The notes beneath the pieces were generated by a model that saw only the letters and a program-made list of their open reading frames with translations, was not told where the DNA came from and searched no databases. 64,000 bases of DNA from Alphaproteobacteria bacterium (GTDB taxonomy: Bacteria; Pseudomonadota; Alphaproteobacteria; Micropepsales; Micropepsaceae), in NCBI GenBank assembly GCA_028871345.1, contig JAGWNK010000007.1:43874-107873 (forward strand), written 5' to 3'. A program made the translations under genes and the position numbers. Below are positions 47,948-58,140 of the stretch, piece by piece (positions within the stretch are counted from its first letter, which is position 1; each line of letters starts with the position of its first letter).

Positions 47948-49252
47948 GTGCGCATCGTCATGATCGGAACGGGGTATGTCGGGCTTGTCTCCGGCGCCTG
48001 TTTGTCGGAGTTCGGACACAACGTGGTCTGCGTCGACAAGGACGTTTCCAAGATCGCCGGCCTGAAGGAAGGCACCATTCCCATCTACGAGCCCGGCCTC
48101 GACGAAGTTGTCACGACAAACGCCAAGGCGGGGCGGCTTGCCTTTGAGACCGATCTCAAGGTTGCCATGCCCGGCGCCGAGGCGGTGTTCATCGCGGTGG
48201 GCACGCCAAGCCGGCGCGGCGACGGCCATGCCGATCTGAGTTATGTCTTCGCCGCCGCCGAGGAGATGGCACGGTACCTGTCGGGTTACACGGTCATCGT
48301 CACCAAATCGACGGTACCCGTCGGCACCAACCGCAAAGTCGAGGAAATCATCCGCAAGGTCCGTCCGGACGCCGAGATCGACGTCGCCTCCAACCCGGAG
48401 TTCCTCCGCGAAGGTTCGGCCATCGAGGATTTCCGCCGTCCCGACCGCGTCGTCGTGGGCTGCGACACCGAGCGCGCCCGCGAGGTCATGAAGGAGATCT
48501 ACCGCCCGCTCTATCTCAACGAGACTCCGATCGTCTTCACCAGCCGGGAAAGCTCCGAGCTGATCAAATATGCCTCCAACGCCTTCCTCGCGACCAAGAT
48601 CACCTTCATCAACGAGATGGCCAATCTCTGCGAGAAGGTGGGGGGCAACGTTCAGGACGTGGCGCGTGGCGTCGGCCTCGACGGCCGTATCGGAAACAAG
48701 TTTCTGCATGCCGGCCCCGGCTTCGGCGGCTCATGCTTCCCCAAAGACACGCTGGCCCTGTTGAAGACGGCGCAGGAATACGGCGCCCCGACCCGCATCG
48801 TGGAAGCCGTCGTCGCCGTCAACGATGCCCGCAAGCAGGAGATGGGCGAGAAGATCGAGAAGGCCTTTGGCGGCGTCAAGGGCAAGACGATCGCGATCCT
48901 AGGTCTCACCTTCAAGCCCAACACGGATGACATGCGCGACGCGCCGAGCCTCGTGATCGTGCCTTATCTGCAATCCAAGGGAGCGAAGATCCGGGCCTAC
49001 GACCCGGAGGGCACCAAGGAGGCCAGGAAGCTGCTCGATATCGAGCTCTGCGCCGACGCCTACGAGGCCCTCATGGGAGCGGACGGCGTGGCCATCTTGA
49101 CGGAATGGAACGAATTCCGGGCCCTGGACTTGGCGCGGGTGAAATCGCTTCTCAAGCGTCCTTTGATGGTCGATCTGCGCAACATCTACCGGCCTCAGAT
49201 GATGGAGGCGGCCGGTTTCATCTACAGCAGCGTCGGGCGGCCCGCCGGATAG
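47948..49252 (+). CDS. ugd: UDP-glucose 6-dehydrogenase
   Basis: 434 aa from GTG 47948. Oxidises UDP-glucose to UDP-glucuronate with 2 NAD+. N-terminal Rossmann motif MIGTGYVGLVSGACLSEFGH, VPVGTNRKVEEIIR, NPEFLREGSAIEDF, catalytic Cys in HAGPGFGGSCFPKDTLAL, and the C-terminal LTFKPNTDDMRDAPSLVIVP. It is a precursor gene for acidic polysaccharides and leads the polysaccharide-rich right third of the window. The upstream gap contains an AT-rich patch (GATAATAAT near 47845) that could hold a promoter. Confidence 0.97.
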   Translation: MRIVMIGTGYVGLVSGACLSEFGHNVVCVDKDVSKIAGLKEGTIPIYEPGLDEVVTTNAKAGRLAFETDLKVAMPGAEAVFIAVGTPSRRGDGHADLSYVFAAAEEMARYLSGYTVIVTKSTVPVGTNRKVEEIIRKVRPDAEIDVASNPEFLREGSAIEDFRRPDRVVVGCDTERAREVMKEIYRPLYLNETPIVFTSRESSELIKYASNAFLATKITFINEMANLCEKVGGNVQDVARGVGLDGRIGNKFLHAGPGFGGSCFPKDTLALLKTAQEYGAPTRIVEAVVAVNDARKQEMGEKIEKAFGGVKGKTIAILGLTFKPNTDDMRDAPSLVIVPYLQSKGAKIRAYDPEGTKEARKLLDIELCADAYEALMGADGVAILTEWNEFRALDLARVKSLLKRPLMVDLRNIYRPQMMEAAGFIYSSVGRPAG

Positions 49253-49336
49253 CAAATCTGCCACAATTTCCGCGTGAACTGGACGTGGGCCGCCGGGCTT
49301 GGCTAGGCTCATGTCCAGGGCATGGAGGGGTGCGCG

Positions 49337-50020
49337 ATGGGCTCGATGTGGGTTGTGGTTCCGCTGGCGGTGGCGGGGCTTGGTTTGGTTCTGTTCCTGG
49401 CAGGATTTTCCCATGTCGTGCGCGGGCGCGTGGCGCAGGCGGGGATCGGCCTGGGCGGCGGCGGCGCGGTGACGATCGCGGGTCTTGCCGCGGGGCTTCT
49501 CGGCCTCAACATGCAGAGCTATTCCCGGCTGACCTATGAAGCGCCCGTTGCCGAAATCGGCGTGCGCGCGGTGGAGCCGGCGCGGAAGATCTACGTGGTG
49601 ACGGTGCGCCGGCTCGACGGATCGGACCGCGTGCAATACTGCACGCTGCAGGGCGATCAGTGGCTGCTGGCGGGGCGCGTGCAGAAATGGAAGCCGTGGG
49701 CCAACGAGATCGGGCTCAACGCGACCTATACCCTCGATCAGATCACCAATATGTACTATTCGGCCGAGGAAGCGAACGGCAAGCCGATCACGGCATGCGA
49801 CATCAAGGGCCCGCCGCCCGAGGTCAACCAGTACTTGCCCGAAAGCTGGGTCAAATGGCTGATCGGCCACATGCTGGTGCAGGATCGCCGTTTCGGCTCG
49901 GCCAACTTCATGCCGTTGGCGGATGGGGCACTCTATCGCGTGGTCATCACCCAGACGGGCTTCAACGCCGAACCGGCCAACGACATCGCGCGGCGCGCCA
50001 ACGACCTGCGCGCCTTCTGA
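49337..50020 (+). CDS. Membrane-anchored hypothetical protein
   Basis: 227 aa. Two N-terminal membrane helices: MWVVVPLAVAGLGLVLFLAG and GGGAVTIAGLAAGLLGLNM. A soluble domain of about 160 residues follows, with MQSYSRLTYEAPVAEIGVRA, VRRLDGSDRVQYCTLQGDQW and LNATYTLDQITNMYYSAEEA. Similar proteins are annotated loosely as multidrug transporter-like in alphaproteobacteria, but nothing here supports transport. ATG 49337 follows GGAGGG; an ATG at 49322 is less well placed. Confidence 0.75.
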   Translation: MGSMWVVVPLAVAGLGLVLFLAGFSHVVRGRVAQAGIGLGGGGAVTIAGLAAGLLGLNMQSYSRLTYEAPVAEIGVRAVEPARKIYVVTVRRLDGSDRVQYCTLQGDQWLLAGRVQKWKPWANEIGLNATYTLDQITNMYYSAEEANGKPITACDIKGPPPEVNQYLPESWVKWLIGHMLVQDRRFGSANFMPLADGALYRVVITQTGFNAEPANDIARRANDLRAF

Positions 50021-50027
50021 AGGAAGA

Positions 50028-50062
50028 GCGGGACGTCTCCTTGGCGTGAGGAAACGTCCCGC
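50028..50062. terminator. Bidirectional terminator hairpin between convergent genes
   Basis: A perfect 9-bp stem, GCGGGACGT (50028-50036) with ACGTCCCGC (50054-50062), lies between the membrane-protein and M3 peptidase stops. A short CTT follows on one side and CTTCC on the other. Confidence 0.65.
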
Positions 50063-50070
50063 CTTGGTCG

Positions 50071-52221
50071 TCAGTCCGGCTTGCCCTTGAGCCCGCGGTG
50101 GCGGAGCATCGGGTCGATCTCGGGGTCCTTGCCGTAGAAGGCGCGGAACATCGGGCCGTAGTCCTCGGTATGACCTTTCGACAGGATCATGTCGCGGAAT
50201 CGCTGACCGTTCTCGCGCGTCATGCCCCCGTGCGTGACGAACCAGTGATAGGCGTCGTCGTCGAGCATCTCGGTCCACAGATAGGCGTAATAGCCGGCGG
50301 CATAACCCAGGCTCCAGATGTGGGTGAAATAGCTGGAGCGGTAGCGAGGCGGCACCTGCGCCAGGAGGAGGTGCGTTTTTTCGAGCGACTCCGTCTCGAA
50401 CTTATCGACATCCTGCTTCGGTGCCGAAACCGGCAGCGTGTGCCACTGCATGTCGAGTTCTGCGGCCTCCAGAAGCTCGGTGAGGTCGTAGCCCTGGTTG
50501 AACGTCGCCGACTTCTTGATCTTGTCGATGAGCGATTGCGGCATCGGCTTGCCGGTCTGGTAGTTGACTGCGTAGTGCTTCAAGACCGCCGGATAGAGCG
50601 CCCAGTGCTCGTTGAACTGCGAGGGGAATTCGACGAAGTCGCGCGCCACGCTGGTTCCCGACACGCTTGGATAGGTCTGGTTGGCAAACAGGCCGTGCAG
50701 GGCGTGGCCGAACTCGTGGAACATCGTGGTCACGTCGTCGAAGGTCAGCAATGCAGGTTGGCCGGCGGCGGGCTTGGTGAAGTTGCAGACGTTGTAGACG
50801 ACGGGTTTGGTGCCCATCAGCTTCGACTGGTCGACGAAATTGTCCATCCAGGCGCCGCCCGACTTGTTGTCGCGCTTGAAGTAGTCGAAGTAGATCAGTC
50901 CGAGCGGCGAACCGTCCTTGTCGAAGACCTCGAAGGCGCGCACGTCGGGCTGGTAGACCGGAATGTCCTTCCGCTCCTTGAAGGTGATGCCGTAGAGCTG
51001 GTTGGCCGCATAGAAAAGGCCGTTCTCCAGCACGTTGTTGAGCTCCAAGTACGGTTTCACCTCTTTATCGTCGAGGTTGTACTTCGCCTTGCGTACCTGC
51101 TCGGCATAGAAGTCCCAGTCCCAGGGTTCGAGCTTGAAGTGCTGGCCGTCCTTGCGCATCACCGCCTCTATCTCGCGGGCTTCGGCGCGCGCCTTGGCGG
51201 TCGAGGGCTTCACCAGTTTGGCGAGGAAGGATTCGACGGCTGCAGGCGTCTTGGCCATCTGGTCGTCCAACTCGTAGGCCGCATAGTCGGGATAACCCAG
51301 GAGCTGGGCCTTCTCGGCGCGCAGCTGGGCAATGGTGGAGATGATGTCGCGCGTGTCGTAGGCGTCGCCCTTTTCGGTGCGCGTCCACGAGTTCTCGAAC
51401 AGCTCATGACGCGTATCGCGGTTCTCGAGCGAGGTGAGCGAGGGCTGCTGCGTCGTGTTCTGCAGCGGGATCACCCATTTGCCCTGCTGTCCGCGGTCTT
51501 CGGCCGCCTTGGCGGCGGCGGCCAGGGAGGCGTCGCTGAGCCCCGCGAGCTTCGCCTTGTCGTCCACCACGAGGGCGCCGGCCTTCGTCGCCGCGAGGAG
51601 CCGTGCATCATAGTCCGTCTCGAGCTTGGCCAGCTGCTGGTTGATGTCGCGCAGGCGCGCCTTGTCGGCGTCCGAAAGATTGGCGCCCGCCGCGATGAAG
51701 TCGTGATGGTAGACCTCGAGAAGCATCGCCTGCTCGGCCGTCAGCCCGAGCTTGTCGCGCTGGTCGTATAGGGCTTTGACGCGTGCGAAAAGCTTGGGAT
51801 TCATGTAGATCGCGTCGTGGTGCGCAGCGAGCTTCGGCGCCTCCTCCGACTTGATCTTCTGCAGGTCGCTATCGGTGTTGGCCTGGCTGACCGCGTTGAA
51901 GGCCTTCATCACCCGCGTCAGCATCTGGCCCGACTTCTCCATGGCCGCAAGGGTGTTGTCGAAGGTCGGCGACTGCGGATCGTTGGCGATGGCGTCGATC
52001 TCCGCCATCTGCTGCTTCATGCCCTCTTCGATCGCCGGCTGATAGTCGCTGTCCTTGATGCGCGCGAAATCCGGCGCTTCGAACGGCAGCGTCGAGACGT
52101 GCGCGAAAGGATTGGGAGGGGGCGGCGGAGGAGGAGGAGGAGGAGCCGGGGGCTGGCTCGCACAGGCGGCGAGTGTCAGCCCGGCGGCGGCACAAAGCAG
52201 TGTCGTACGCAGACTCTTCAT
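50071..52221 (-). CDS. M3-family metallopeptidase, predicted lipoprotein (peptidyl-dipeptidase Dcp-like)
   Basis: 716 aa. A lipoprotein signal peptide is present: MKSLRTTLLCAAAGLTLAAC, with Cys20 as lipidation site, followed by a run of about ten prolines as a spacer. The thimet/M3 catalytic domain has the zinc motif HEFGHALHG (His502, Glu503, His506) within DDVTTMFHEFGHALHGLFAN. A third ligand Glu lies downstream in the LTELLEAAELDMQWH region. Cytoplasmic Dcp and oligopeptidase A lack the lipid anchor, so this form probably acts in the periplasm or at the cell surface on short peptides. It is separated from purU by 99 bp. Confidence 0.92.
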   Translation of the reverse strand: MKSLRTTLLCAAAGLTLAACASQPPAPPPPPPPPPPNPFAHVSTLPFEAPDFARIKDSDYQPAIEEGMKQQMAEIDAIANDPQSPTFDNTLAAMEKSGQMLTRVMKAFNAVSQANTDSDLQKIKSEEAPKLAAHHDAIYMNPKLFARVKALYDQRDKLGLTAEQAMLLEVYHHDFIAAGANLSDADKARLRDINQQLAKLETDYDARLLAATKAGALVVDDKAKLAGLSDASLAAAAKAAEDRGQQGKWVIPLQNTTQQPSLTSLENRDTRHELFENSWTRTEKGDAYDTRDIISTIAQLRAEKAQLLGYPDYAAYELDDQMAKTPAAVESFLAKLVKPSTAKARAEAREIEAVMRKDGQHFKLEPWDWDFYAEQVRKAKYNLDDKEVKPYLELNNVLENGLFYAANQLYGITFKERKDIPVYQPDVRAFEVFDKDGSPLGLIYFDYFKRDNKSGGAWMDNFVDQSKLMGTKPVVYNVCNFTKPAAGQPALLTFDDVTTMFHEFGHALHGLFANQTYPSVSGTSVARDFVEFPSQFNEHWALYPAVLKHYAVNYQTGKPMPQSLIDKIKKSATFNQGYDLTELLEAAELDMQWHTLPVSAPKQDVDKFETESLEKTHLLLAQVPPRYRSSYFTHIWSLGYAAGYYAYLWTEMLDDDAYHWFVTHGGMTRENGQRFRDMILSKGHTEDYGPMFRAFYGKDPEIDPMLRHRGLKGKPD

Positions 52222-52320
52222 GGGGTTCCCCTTTTTTCTTGCGGCGGCGAAGCGCGCTTGATGACGAATTGGCGGGGACGATACTCGCGGGGCGCCGCCG
52301 GCGTCTTCAACAAATGTTGA

Positions 52321-53202
52321 TCAGCGGAACACAACCGTCCGGCGACCGTTCGGCAGGGTGCGCCGTTCGGCATGCCACTTGACGGCGCGCGCCAGGACCA
52401 CCGATTCGAGGTCGCGTCCGGCGGCCACCATGTCGTCGATGGAATGGGCGTGAGTGACGCGCTCCACGGCCTGCTCGATGATCGGTCCCTCGTCCAGGTC
52501 GCTCGTCACGTAATGGGCCGTGGCGCCGATCAGTTTCACGCCGCGTTCGTGTGCCTGCTGATAGGGCCTGGCGCCCTTGAAACTTGGCAGGAAGGAGTGG
52601 TGGATGTTGATGATGCGTCCGGAATAGGCCGCGCAGAGCATCGGCGACAGGACCTGCATGTAGCGCGCCAGCACAATGAGTTCGACCTTCTCGTGCCTGG
52701 CGATGTCGAGGAGTCGCATCTCCTGGACCGCCTTGGTCTCGGGCGTGACCGCCAGATGATGGAACGGGATCCTCGCCGCAGCCGCCACGTCGGCGAAGTC
52801 ACTGTGGTTGGACACCACGGCGCGGATGTCGAGGGGCAGCGCGCCGATCCTGTGGCGATAGAGAAGATCGTTGAGACAATGGCCGAACTTCGACACCAGG
52901 ATCAGCGCCGGCAGGCGTGCACCCTGGGTATGGAAGTCCGCCGTCATGTCGAAGGCCTTTTTTACCGGAGCAAAATCCCGTTCGAGCTCCTCGAGAGTCT
53001 GTTGGCCTTCGGCCTGGAAGCTGGTGCGCATGAAGAACAGGCCGTTGTCGGGATCGCCGAACTGGGCGCTGTCGACGATGTTGCAACGGTGCGCGACGAG
53101 AAAGCGCGAGACTTCCGCCACGATACCGATGCGGTCGCGGCACGACAGCGTCAGGACGAAGCGGCTGCCTTCGGCCGCGGGGATGTCAGACGATGTAGCC
53201 AT
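52321..53202 (-). CDS. purU: Formyltetrahydrofolate deformylase
   Basis: 293 aa. Hydrolyses 10-formyl-THF to formate and THF, supplying formate for PurT and balancing one-carbon units. N-terminal ACT domain ([20 protein letters not shown], residues about 15-85) and C-terminal formyltransferase-like domain with [25 protein letters not shown] (catalytic His) and [15 protein letters not shown] (catalytic Asp). The start overlaps the end of cysNC by 17 bp, so translation is coupled to an unrelated pathway gene. Confidence 0.96.
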   Translation of the reverse strand: MATSSDIPAAEGSRFVLTLSCRDRIGIVAEVSRFLVAHRCNIVDSAQFGDPDNGLFFMRTSFQAEGQQTLEELERDFAPVKKAFDMTADFHTQGARLPALILVSKFGHCLNDLLYRHRIGALPLDIRAVVSNHSDFADVAAAARIPFHHLAVTPETKAVQEMRLLDIARHEKVELIVLARYMQVLSPMLCAAYSGRIINIHHSFLPSFKGARPYQQAHERGVKLIGATAHYVTSDLDEGPIIEQAVERVTHAHSIDDMVAAGRDLESVVLARAVKWHAERRTLPNGRRTVVFR

Positions 53203-55099
53203 TGGCCTTCAGGTACGACAGGATGGCCGTGGCGTTCCTGGCGGGGTCGGCGTCTTCCGTGCGCACCACAAGCTCCGCATTTTCCGGCGGCTCGTAGGGG
53301 CTGTCGATGCCCGTGAAGTTGCGGATCGCGCCCGCCCTGGCCTTGGCATAGAGGCCTTTCGGGTCGCGGGCGACGCAGACTTCGAGCGGCGTATCGACGA
53401 AAACTTCGATGAATTCGCCCTCGCCCATCAACTCGCGCGCCATGCGCCGTTCGGAACGGAAGGGAGAGATGAACGACACCAGAACGATGAGGCCGGCATC
53501 CACGAACAACCTGGCGGTCTCGGCCACGCGACGGATGTTCTCGACGCGGTCGGCATCGGTGAAACCAAGGTCGCGGTTCAGGCCATGGCGGACGTTGTCG
53601 CCGTCCAGCATGTAGGTGTGCCGCCCCTCCGCATGCAGCGTACGTTCGACGAGGTTGGCGATCGTCGACTTTCCCGAGCCCGACAGTCCCGTGAACCACA
53701 GCACCACAGGCTTCTGGTGCTTGAGGGCGGCCCGGGCGTCCTTGTTCACGTCGAGCGCCTGCCAATGCACGTTGGTGGCGCGCCTCAGCCCGAATTCGAT
53801 CATACCGGCGCCGACCGTGGCGTTGGTGAAGCGGTCGATGAGGACGAAGCCGCCCATGTCGCGGTTTTCGCGGTAGGAATCGAACGCGAGCGGCTGGGCA
53901 AGCGAAACGTTGACCATGCCGATCTCGTTGAGGTGCAGCGTCTTGGCGGCCAGCTGCTCCAGCGTGTTGACGTCGACCTTGTGCTTGAGAGCGGTGACCT
54001 GGGCGGGCACCGTGCTGGTGGAGAGCTTCAGGATGTACTGGCGGCCCGGCAGCAGCTCTTCCTCGGCCATCCACAACAGGTGGGCGGCGAACTGGTCGGA
54101 AACATCCGGCCTGGAATCCGCGGCGCACAGCACGTCCCCACGCGAGATGTCGATCTCATCCCTGAGGGTCATGGTGACGGCGTCCCCGGCCGTGGCCTCC
54201 TCGAGATCGCCGTCCATGGTGACGAGACGCTCGACGGTCGTCGTGCGTCCCGACTTTGCCACCGCCACCCTGTCGCCGGGGCGGACGCGCCCTCCAACGA
54301 TGGTTCCGGCGTAGCCGCGGAAGTCGAGATTGGGTCGGTTGACCCACTGCACCGGCAGGCGCAACGGCGTATCGGCCAGGCTGGTCTCCACGTCCACCGT
54401 CTCCAGGAATCCCAGCAGGGTGGGACCGTGATACCAGGGCGTGTTGTCGCTCCTGGTGATGACGTTGTCGCCGAAGCGCGCGGAGATCGGGATGGCGACG
54501 CGGCTCTGAAAGCCCAGATGGGAGGCGAATTCCGAGAACTCGGTCGAGATTCGGTCGAACACCTCCTGCGAGAAGCCGGCCAGATCCATCTTGTTGACCA
54601 CCATGACCACATGGCGGATGCCCAGCAGAGAAGCGATATAGGTGTGCCGGCGCGTCTGGGTGAGTACGCCTTTGCGCGCGTCCACCAGCACGACGGCGAG
54701 TTCGGAGTTCGAGGCCCCCGTTGCCATGTTGCGGGTGTACTGTTCGTGGCCGGGCGTGTCGGCGACGATGAACTTGCGCTTGTCGGTGGCGAAGAAGCGG
54801 TAGGCCACGTCGATGGTGATGCCCTGCTCGCGCTCGGCTTCCAGGCCGTCGACCAGGAGGGCAAAATCGATGTCGCCGCCCGTGGTGCCGTGTTGCTTGG
54901 AATCACGCTTCAGCGCCGCCAGATGATCGTCGAACAGCAGCTTGGAATCGTAGAGCAGGCGGCCGATCAGCGTGGACTTGCCGTCGTCCACGCTGCCGCA
55001 GGTCAGGAAGCGCAACAGCGACTTCTTCTCCTGCGCTGCGAGGAAGGCCTTGAGGGACGGGATCGCCGCATCGGCCTCGGTCATGGCGGGGGCGCTCAT
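53186..55099 (-). CDS. cysNC: Bifunctional sulfate adenylyltransferase GTPase subunit / APS kinase
   Basis: 637 aa. Residues 1 to about 440 are CysN: GTPase P-loop GSVDDGKST (35-43), [10 protein letters not shown] (114-123) and NKMD (169-172). Residues about 460-637 are CysC: P-loop GLSGSGKST (471-479) and [15 protein letters not shown]. With CysD it makes APS and then PAPS from sulfate and ATP. The fused form is the NodQ-like arrangement in rhizobia, where PAPS feeds sulfation of polysaccharides and Nod factors; it also serves assimilation. No cysH or cysIJ is visible. It overlaps cysD by one base (TGATG) and purU by 17. Confidence 0.97.
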   Translation of the reverse strand: MSAPAMTEADAAIPSLKAFLAAQEKKSLLRFLTCGSVDDGKSTLIGRLLYDSKLLFDDHLAALKRDSKQHGTTGGDIDFALLVDGLEAEREQGITIDVAYRFFATDKRKFIVADTPGHEQYTRNMATGASNSELAVVLVDARKGVLTQTRRHTYIASLLGIRHVVMVVNKMDLAGFSQEVFDRISTEFSEFASHLGFQSRVAIPISARFGDNVITRSDNTPWYHGPTLLGFLETVDVETSLADTPLRLPVQWVNRPNLDFRGYAGTIVGGRVRPGDRVAVAKSGRTTTVERLVTMDGDLEEATAGDAVTMTLRDEIDISRGDVLCAADSRPDVSDQFAAHLLWMAEEELLPGRQYILKLSTSTVPAQVTALKHKVDVNTLEQLAAKTLHLNEIGMVNVSLAQPLAFDSYRENRDMGGFVLIDRFTNATVGAGMIEFGLRRATNVHWQALDVNKDARAALKHQKPVVLWFTGLSGSGKSTIANLVERTLHAEGRHTYMLDGDNVRHGLNRDLGFTDADRVENIRRVAETARLFVDAGLIVLVSFISPFRSERRMARELMGEGEFIEVFVDTPLEVCVARDPKGLYAKARAGAIRNFTGIDSPYEPPENAELVVRTEDADPARNATAILSYLKANGYIV

Positions 55100-56004
55100 C
55101 AGAAGTAGCCTTCCTTCTTTTTCTTCTCCATCGAGGCCTTCTCGTCGCTGTCGATGAGGCGCCCTTGACGTTCCGAGGTGCGCGCCGTGAACATCTCGGC
55201 CACGATGGCTTCGATGGTGTCGGCCTCGGACTCGATGGCGCCGGTGAGAGGGTAGCAGCCCAGGGTGCGGAAGCGGACCAGCCGCTCCTCCACCTTTTCG
55301 CCGTTCTTCAGCTTCATCCGGTCGTCATCGACCATGATGAGGGTGCCGTCGCGCTCCACGATGGGGCGCTTTTTGGCGAAATAGAGCGGCACGATGGGGA
55401 TGTTCTCCGCCATGATGTATTGCCAGACGTCGAGCTCGGTCCAGTTCGACAGCGGGAAGACGCGGATGGATTCGCCCTTGTTGATGCGCGTGTTGTAGGC
55501 GCGCCAGAGTTCAGGACGCTGGTTCTTCGGATCCCAGGCATGCGTCGCCGAACGGAAGGAGAAGATGCGCTCCTTGGCACGCGATTTCTCCTCGTCGCGC
55601 CGCGCCCCGCCGAAGGCCGCGTCGAAGCCGTATTTGTCCAGCGCCTGCTTCAGGGACTCGGTTTTCATCACCTGGGTGTGCAGCGCCGAGCCGGAGTCGA
55701 ACGGATTGATCCCCCGTTTCACGCCGTCTTCGTTGACGTGCACCAGCAGCTTCAACCCGAGCCGGGCGGCCGTCTCGTCGCGGAACGCGATCATGTCGCG
55801 GAACTTCCACGTGGTGTCGACGTGCATCAGCGGAAAGGGCGGCTTGGACGGGTAGAAGGCCTTCAGCGCCAGATGGAGCATCACCGACGAGTCCTTGCCG
55901 ATCGAGTACAGCATCACCGGGTTGGCAAACGACGAGGCGACCTCCCGCATGACGTACATGCTTTCGGCTTCCAATCGGCGCAGATGGGATATTCCCTGCT
56001 TCAT
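55099..56004 (-). CDS. cysD: Sulfate adenylyltransferase, catalytic subunit
   Basis: 301 aa. PP-loop ATP pyrophosphatase forming APS. The PP-loop [11 protein letters not shown] lies at residues 32-42. Also seen: [14 protein letters not shown], the [20 protein letters not shown] block and the [14 protein letters not shown] motif. I chose ATG 56004 ([20 protein letters not shown]), which matches the family N-terminus; a TTG three codons upstream is possible. It lies 75 bp after fcl on the same strand. Confidence 0.97.
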   Translation of the reverse strand: MKQGISHLRRLEAESMYVMREVASSFANPVMLYSIGKDSSVMLHLALKAFYPSKPPFPLMHVDTTWKFRDMIAFRDETAARLGLKLLVHVNEDGVKRGINPFDSGSALHTQVMKTESLKQALDKYGFDAAFGGARRDEEKSRAKERIFSFRSATHAWDPKNQRPELWRAYNTRINKGESIRVFPLSNWTELDVWQYIMAENIPIVPLYFAKKRPIVERDGTLIMVDDDRMKLKNGEKVEERLVRFRTLGCYPLTGAIESEADTIEAIVAEMFTARTSERQGRLIDSDEKASMEKKKKEGYF

Positions 56005-56079
56005 TATGTACAATCCAAAGGACTACGGCGACAGCCTGTGAAATAGGCCGTCCGATGATCGGATACAAGCACGGAGTTC

Positions 56080-57030
56080 CTAACCTTCGGTGGCTTTAGC
56101 CGCGTACCAATTGTAGGCGGCCTTGATACCCTCTTCGAAGGGGGTCCTGGCCCGCCAGCCGAGGGCCGTGAGGCGGCTGACGTCCATGACCTTGCGGGGC
56201 ATGCCGTCGGGCTTGGACCGGTCGTAGACGAACCTCCCAGACCATCCTGCAGCCCGGCCAATGGCCTCGGCCAGCTCGTGGATGGTCATGTCGATCCCGG
56301 TACCGAGGTTCAGATGGCTCTCGCCGGAGTAATGCTTCATCAGGAACACCAGCCCGTCGGCCAGGTCCTCGGTGAACAGGAATTCCCGGCGAGGAGTGCC
56401 CGTGCCCCAGACCTCGACGGCCGGGGCCCCCGCCGTTCGGGCGGCGTGCACCTTCATGATCAAGGCAGCCACGACATGGCCGTTAGCGAGGTCGTAGCGG
56501 TCGCCCAGGCCATAGAGATTGGTTGGCATGGCCGAGATGAAGTCGCAGCCGTACTGCCGCCGGTAGGCCTGGCACAACTTGATGCCGGCGATTTTGGCGA
56601 CGGCGTAGGCTTCGTTGGTCGGCTCCAGCGGCCCGGTGAGAAGCGCCTCTTCCGGGATCGGCTGGGGCGCCTCGCGCGGATAGATGCAGGACGACCCCAG
56701 GAAGAGCAGCTTCTTGACGCCCGCCTGTTTGGCCGAATGGATCACATTCGTCTCGATGGCCAGGTTGTCGTAGAGGAATTCTGCCGGCCGCGTGTTGTTG
56801 GCCTGGATGCCGCCGACCTTGGCCGCCGCGAGAAAGATTGCGTCGGGCTTAAGGGCCCCGAGCCAATCTTCGACTTCGCCCTGGCGGCCCATATCCACGT
56901 CCTCTCGGTCCGCCGTCAGGATTTCGCACTTTTCCCGGCCGAGCCGGTGCACGATGGCGCTGCCCGCCATGCCCTTGTGGCCCGCCACCAGGACCCGCTT
57001 GCCCTCAAGGGGAAAGATCACCTCAGTCAT
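56080..57030 (-). CDS. fcl: GDP-L-fucose synthase
   Basis: 316 aa. Epimerase/reductase converting GDP-4-keto-6-deoxymannose to GDP-L-fucose. Rossmann motif [20 protein letters not shown], then [20 protein letters not shown] with the catalytic Ser and Cys, and the YxxxK pair in [20 protein letters not shown]. Length equals the family norm. It overlaps gmd by 8 bp. Confidence 0.97.
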   Translation of the reverse strand: MTEVIFPLEGKRVLVAGHKGMAGSAIVHRLGREKCEILTADREDVDMGRQGEVEDWLGALKPDAIFLAAAKVGGIQANNTRPAEFLYDNLAIETNVIHSAKQAGVKKLLFLGSSCIYPREAPQPIPEEALLTGPLEPTNEAYAVAKIAGIKLCQAYRRQYGCDFISAMPTNLYGLGDRYDLANGHVVAALIMKVHAARTAGAPAVEVWGTGTPRREFLFTEDLADGLVFLMKHYSGESHLNLGTGIDMTIHELAEAIGRAAGWSGRFVYDRSKPDGMPRKVMDVSRLTALGWRARTPFEEGIKAAYNWYAAKATEG

Positions 57031-58084
57031 CGCTGCGCCGCCTGTCCTTGATGATGGTCTGCAGGTCGGACTCGACCATTTCCTTCACGAGGTCCTCGAA
57101 GCCCGTTTCGTGGCGCCAGCCCAGAACCTGATGGGCCTTGCGCGGATCGCCCAACAGGAAATCGACTTCAGTGGGGCGGAAGTAGCGCGGATCGACTTCG
57201 ACGAGGATGCGGCCGGTCTTGCGGCAGACCCCTTTCTCGTCACGTCCCTTGCCTTTCCATTCAATGCCGACGCCGGTATGGGCGAAGGCGTGCTCGATGA
57301 ACTCGCGCACCGAATGGGCCTCGCCTGTCGCCAGCACGTAATCACCCGGCTCGTCCTGCTGCAGGACCCGCCACATGCCTTCGACGTAATCGCGGGCGTG
57401 GCCCCAGTCGCGCATGGCGTCGAGGTTGCCGATATAGAGTCGGTCCTGGATGCCGTGATGGATGGCCGAGACCGCGCGGGTGATCTTGCGGGTGACGAAG
57501 GTTTCGCCGCGAACCGGGCTTTCGTGGTTGAAGAGGATGCCGTTCGAGGCGTGCATGCCATAGGCTTCACGATAGTTCACCGTGATCCAATAAGCGTAAA
57601 GCTTGGCGGCGGCGTACGGACTGCGCGGGTAGAACGGGGTCGTCTCGCGCTGCGGCTTCTCCTGGACGAGGCCGTAGAGCTCCGAGGTCGACGCTTGGTA
57701 GAACCGCGTGTGCTTGCACAATCCGAGGAGCCGGATCGCCTCCAACAGGCGCAAGGTCCCCAGCCCGTCGGCATTCGCGGTGTATTCGGCCGTTTCGAAG
57801 CTCACCTGCACGTGGCTCTGGGCCGCGAGATTGTAGATCTCATCCGGCTGGGTCTCCTGCACCAGGCGGATCAGGTTGGTGGCGTCGGTCATGTCGCCGT
57901 AATGCAGGATGAAGGAGACGTTCTTCTCGTGGCGATCTTGATAGAGAAGATCGACGCGACCGGTGTTGAACGACGAGGAACGCCGCTTGATGCCGTGAAC
58001 AATATATCCCTTCTTGAGAAGAAGGGCCGCGAGATACGAGCCGTCCTGGCCCGTCACGCCCGTGATCAATGCTGTCTTGCTCAT
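57023..58084 (-). CDS. gmd: GDP-mannose 4,6-dehydratase
   Basis: 353 aa. Converts GDP-mannose to GDP-4-keto-6-deoxymannose, the branch point to fucose, rhamnose and perosamine. Motifs: [67 protein letters not shown], and YxxxK in [20 protein letters not shown]. It is followed by fcl (overlap), so L-fucose is the likely product here. Confidence 0.98.
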   Translation of the reverse strand: MSKTALITGVTGQDGSYLAALLLKKGYIVHGIKRRSSSFNTGRVDLLYQDRHEKNVSFILHYGDMTDATNLIRLVQETQPDEIYNLAAQSHVQVSFETAEYTANADGLGTLRLLEAIRLLGLCKHTRFYQASTSELYGLVQEKPQRETTPFYPRSPYAAAKLYAYWITVNYREAYGMHASNGILFNHESPVRGETFVTRKITRAVSAIHHGIQDRLYIGNLDAMRDWGHARDYVEGMWRVLQQDEPGDYVLATGEAHSVREFIEHAFAHTGVGIEWKGKGRDEKGVCRKTGRILVEVDPRYFRPTEVDFLLGDPRKAHQVLGWRHETGFEDLVKEMVESDLQTIIKDRRRSDD

Positions 58085-58140
58085 TTTCCCTTTCCAATGC
58101 GGTCGCGAATATTCGCACGCGTTCTATACAATTCGTCCCG

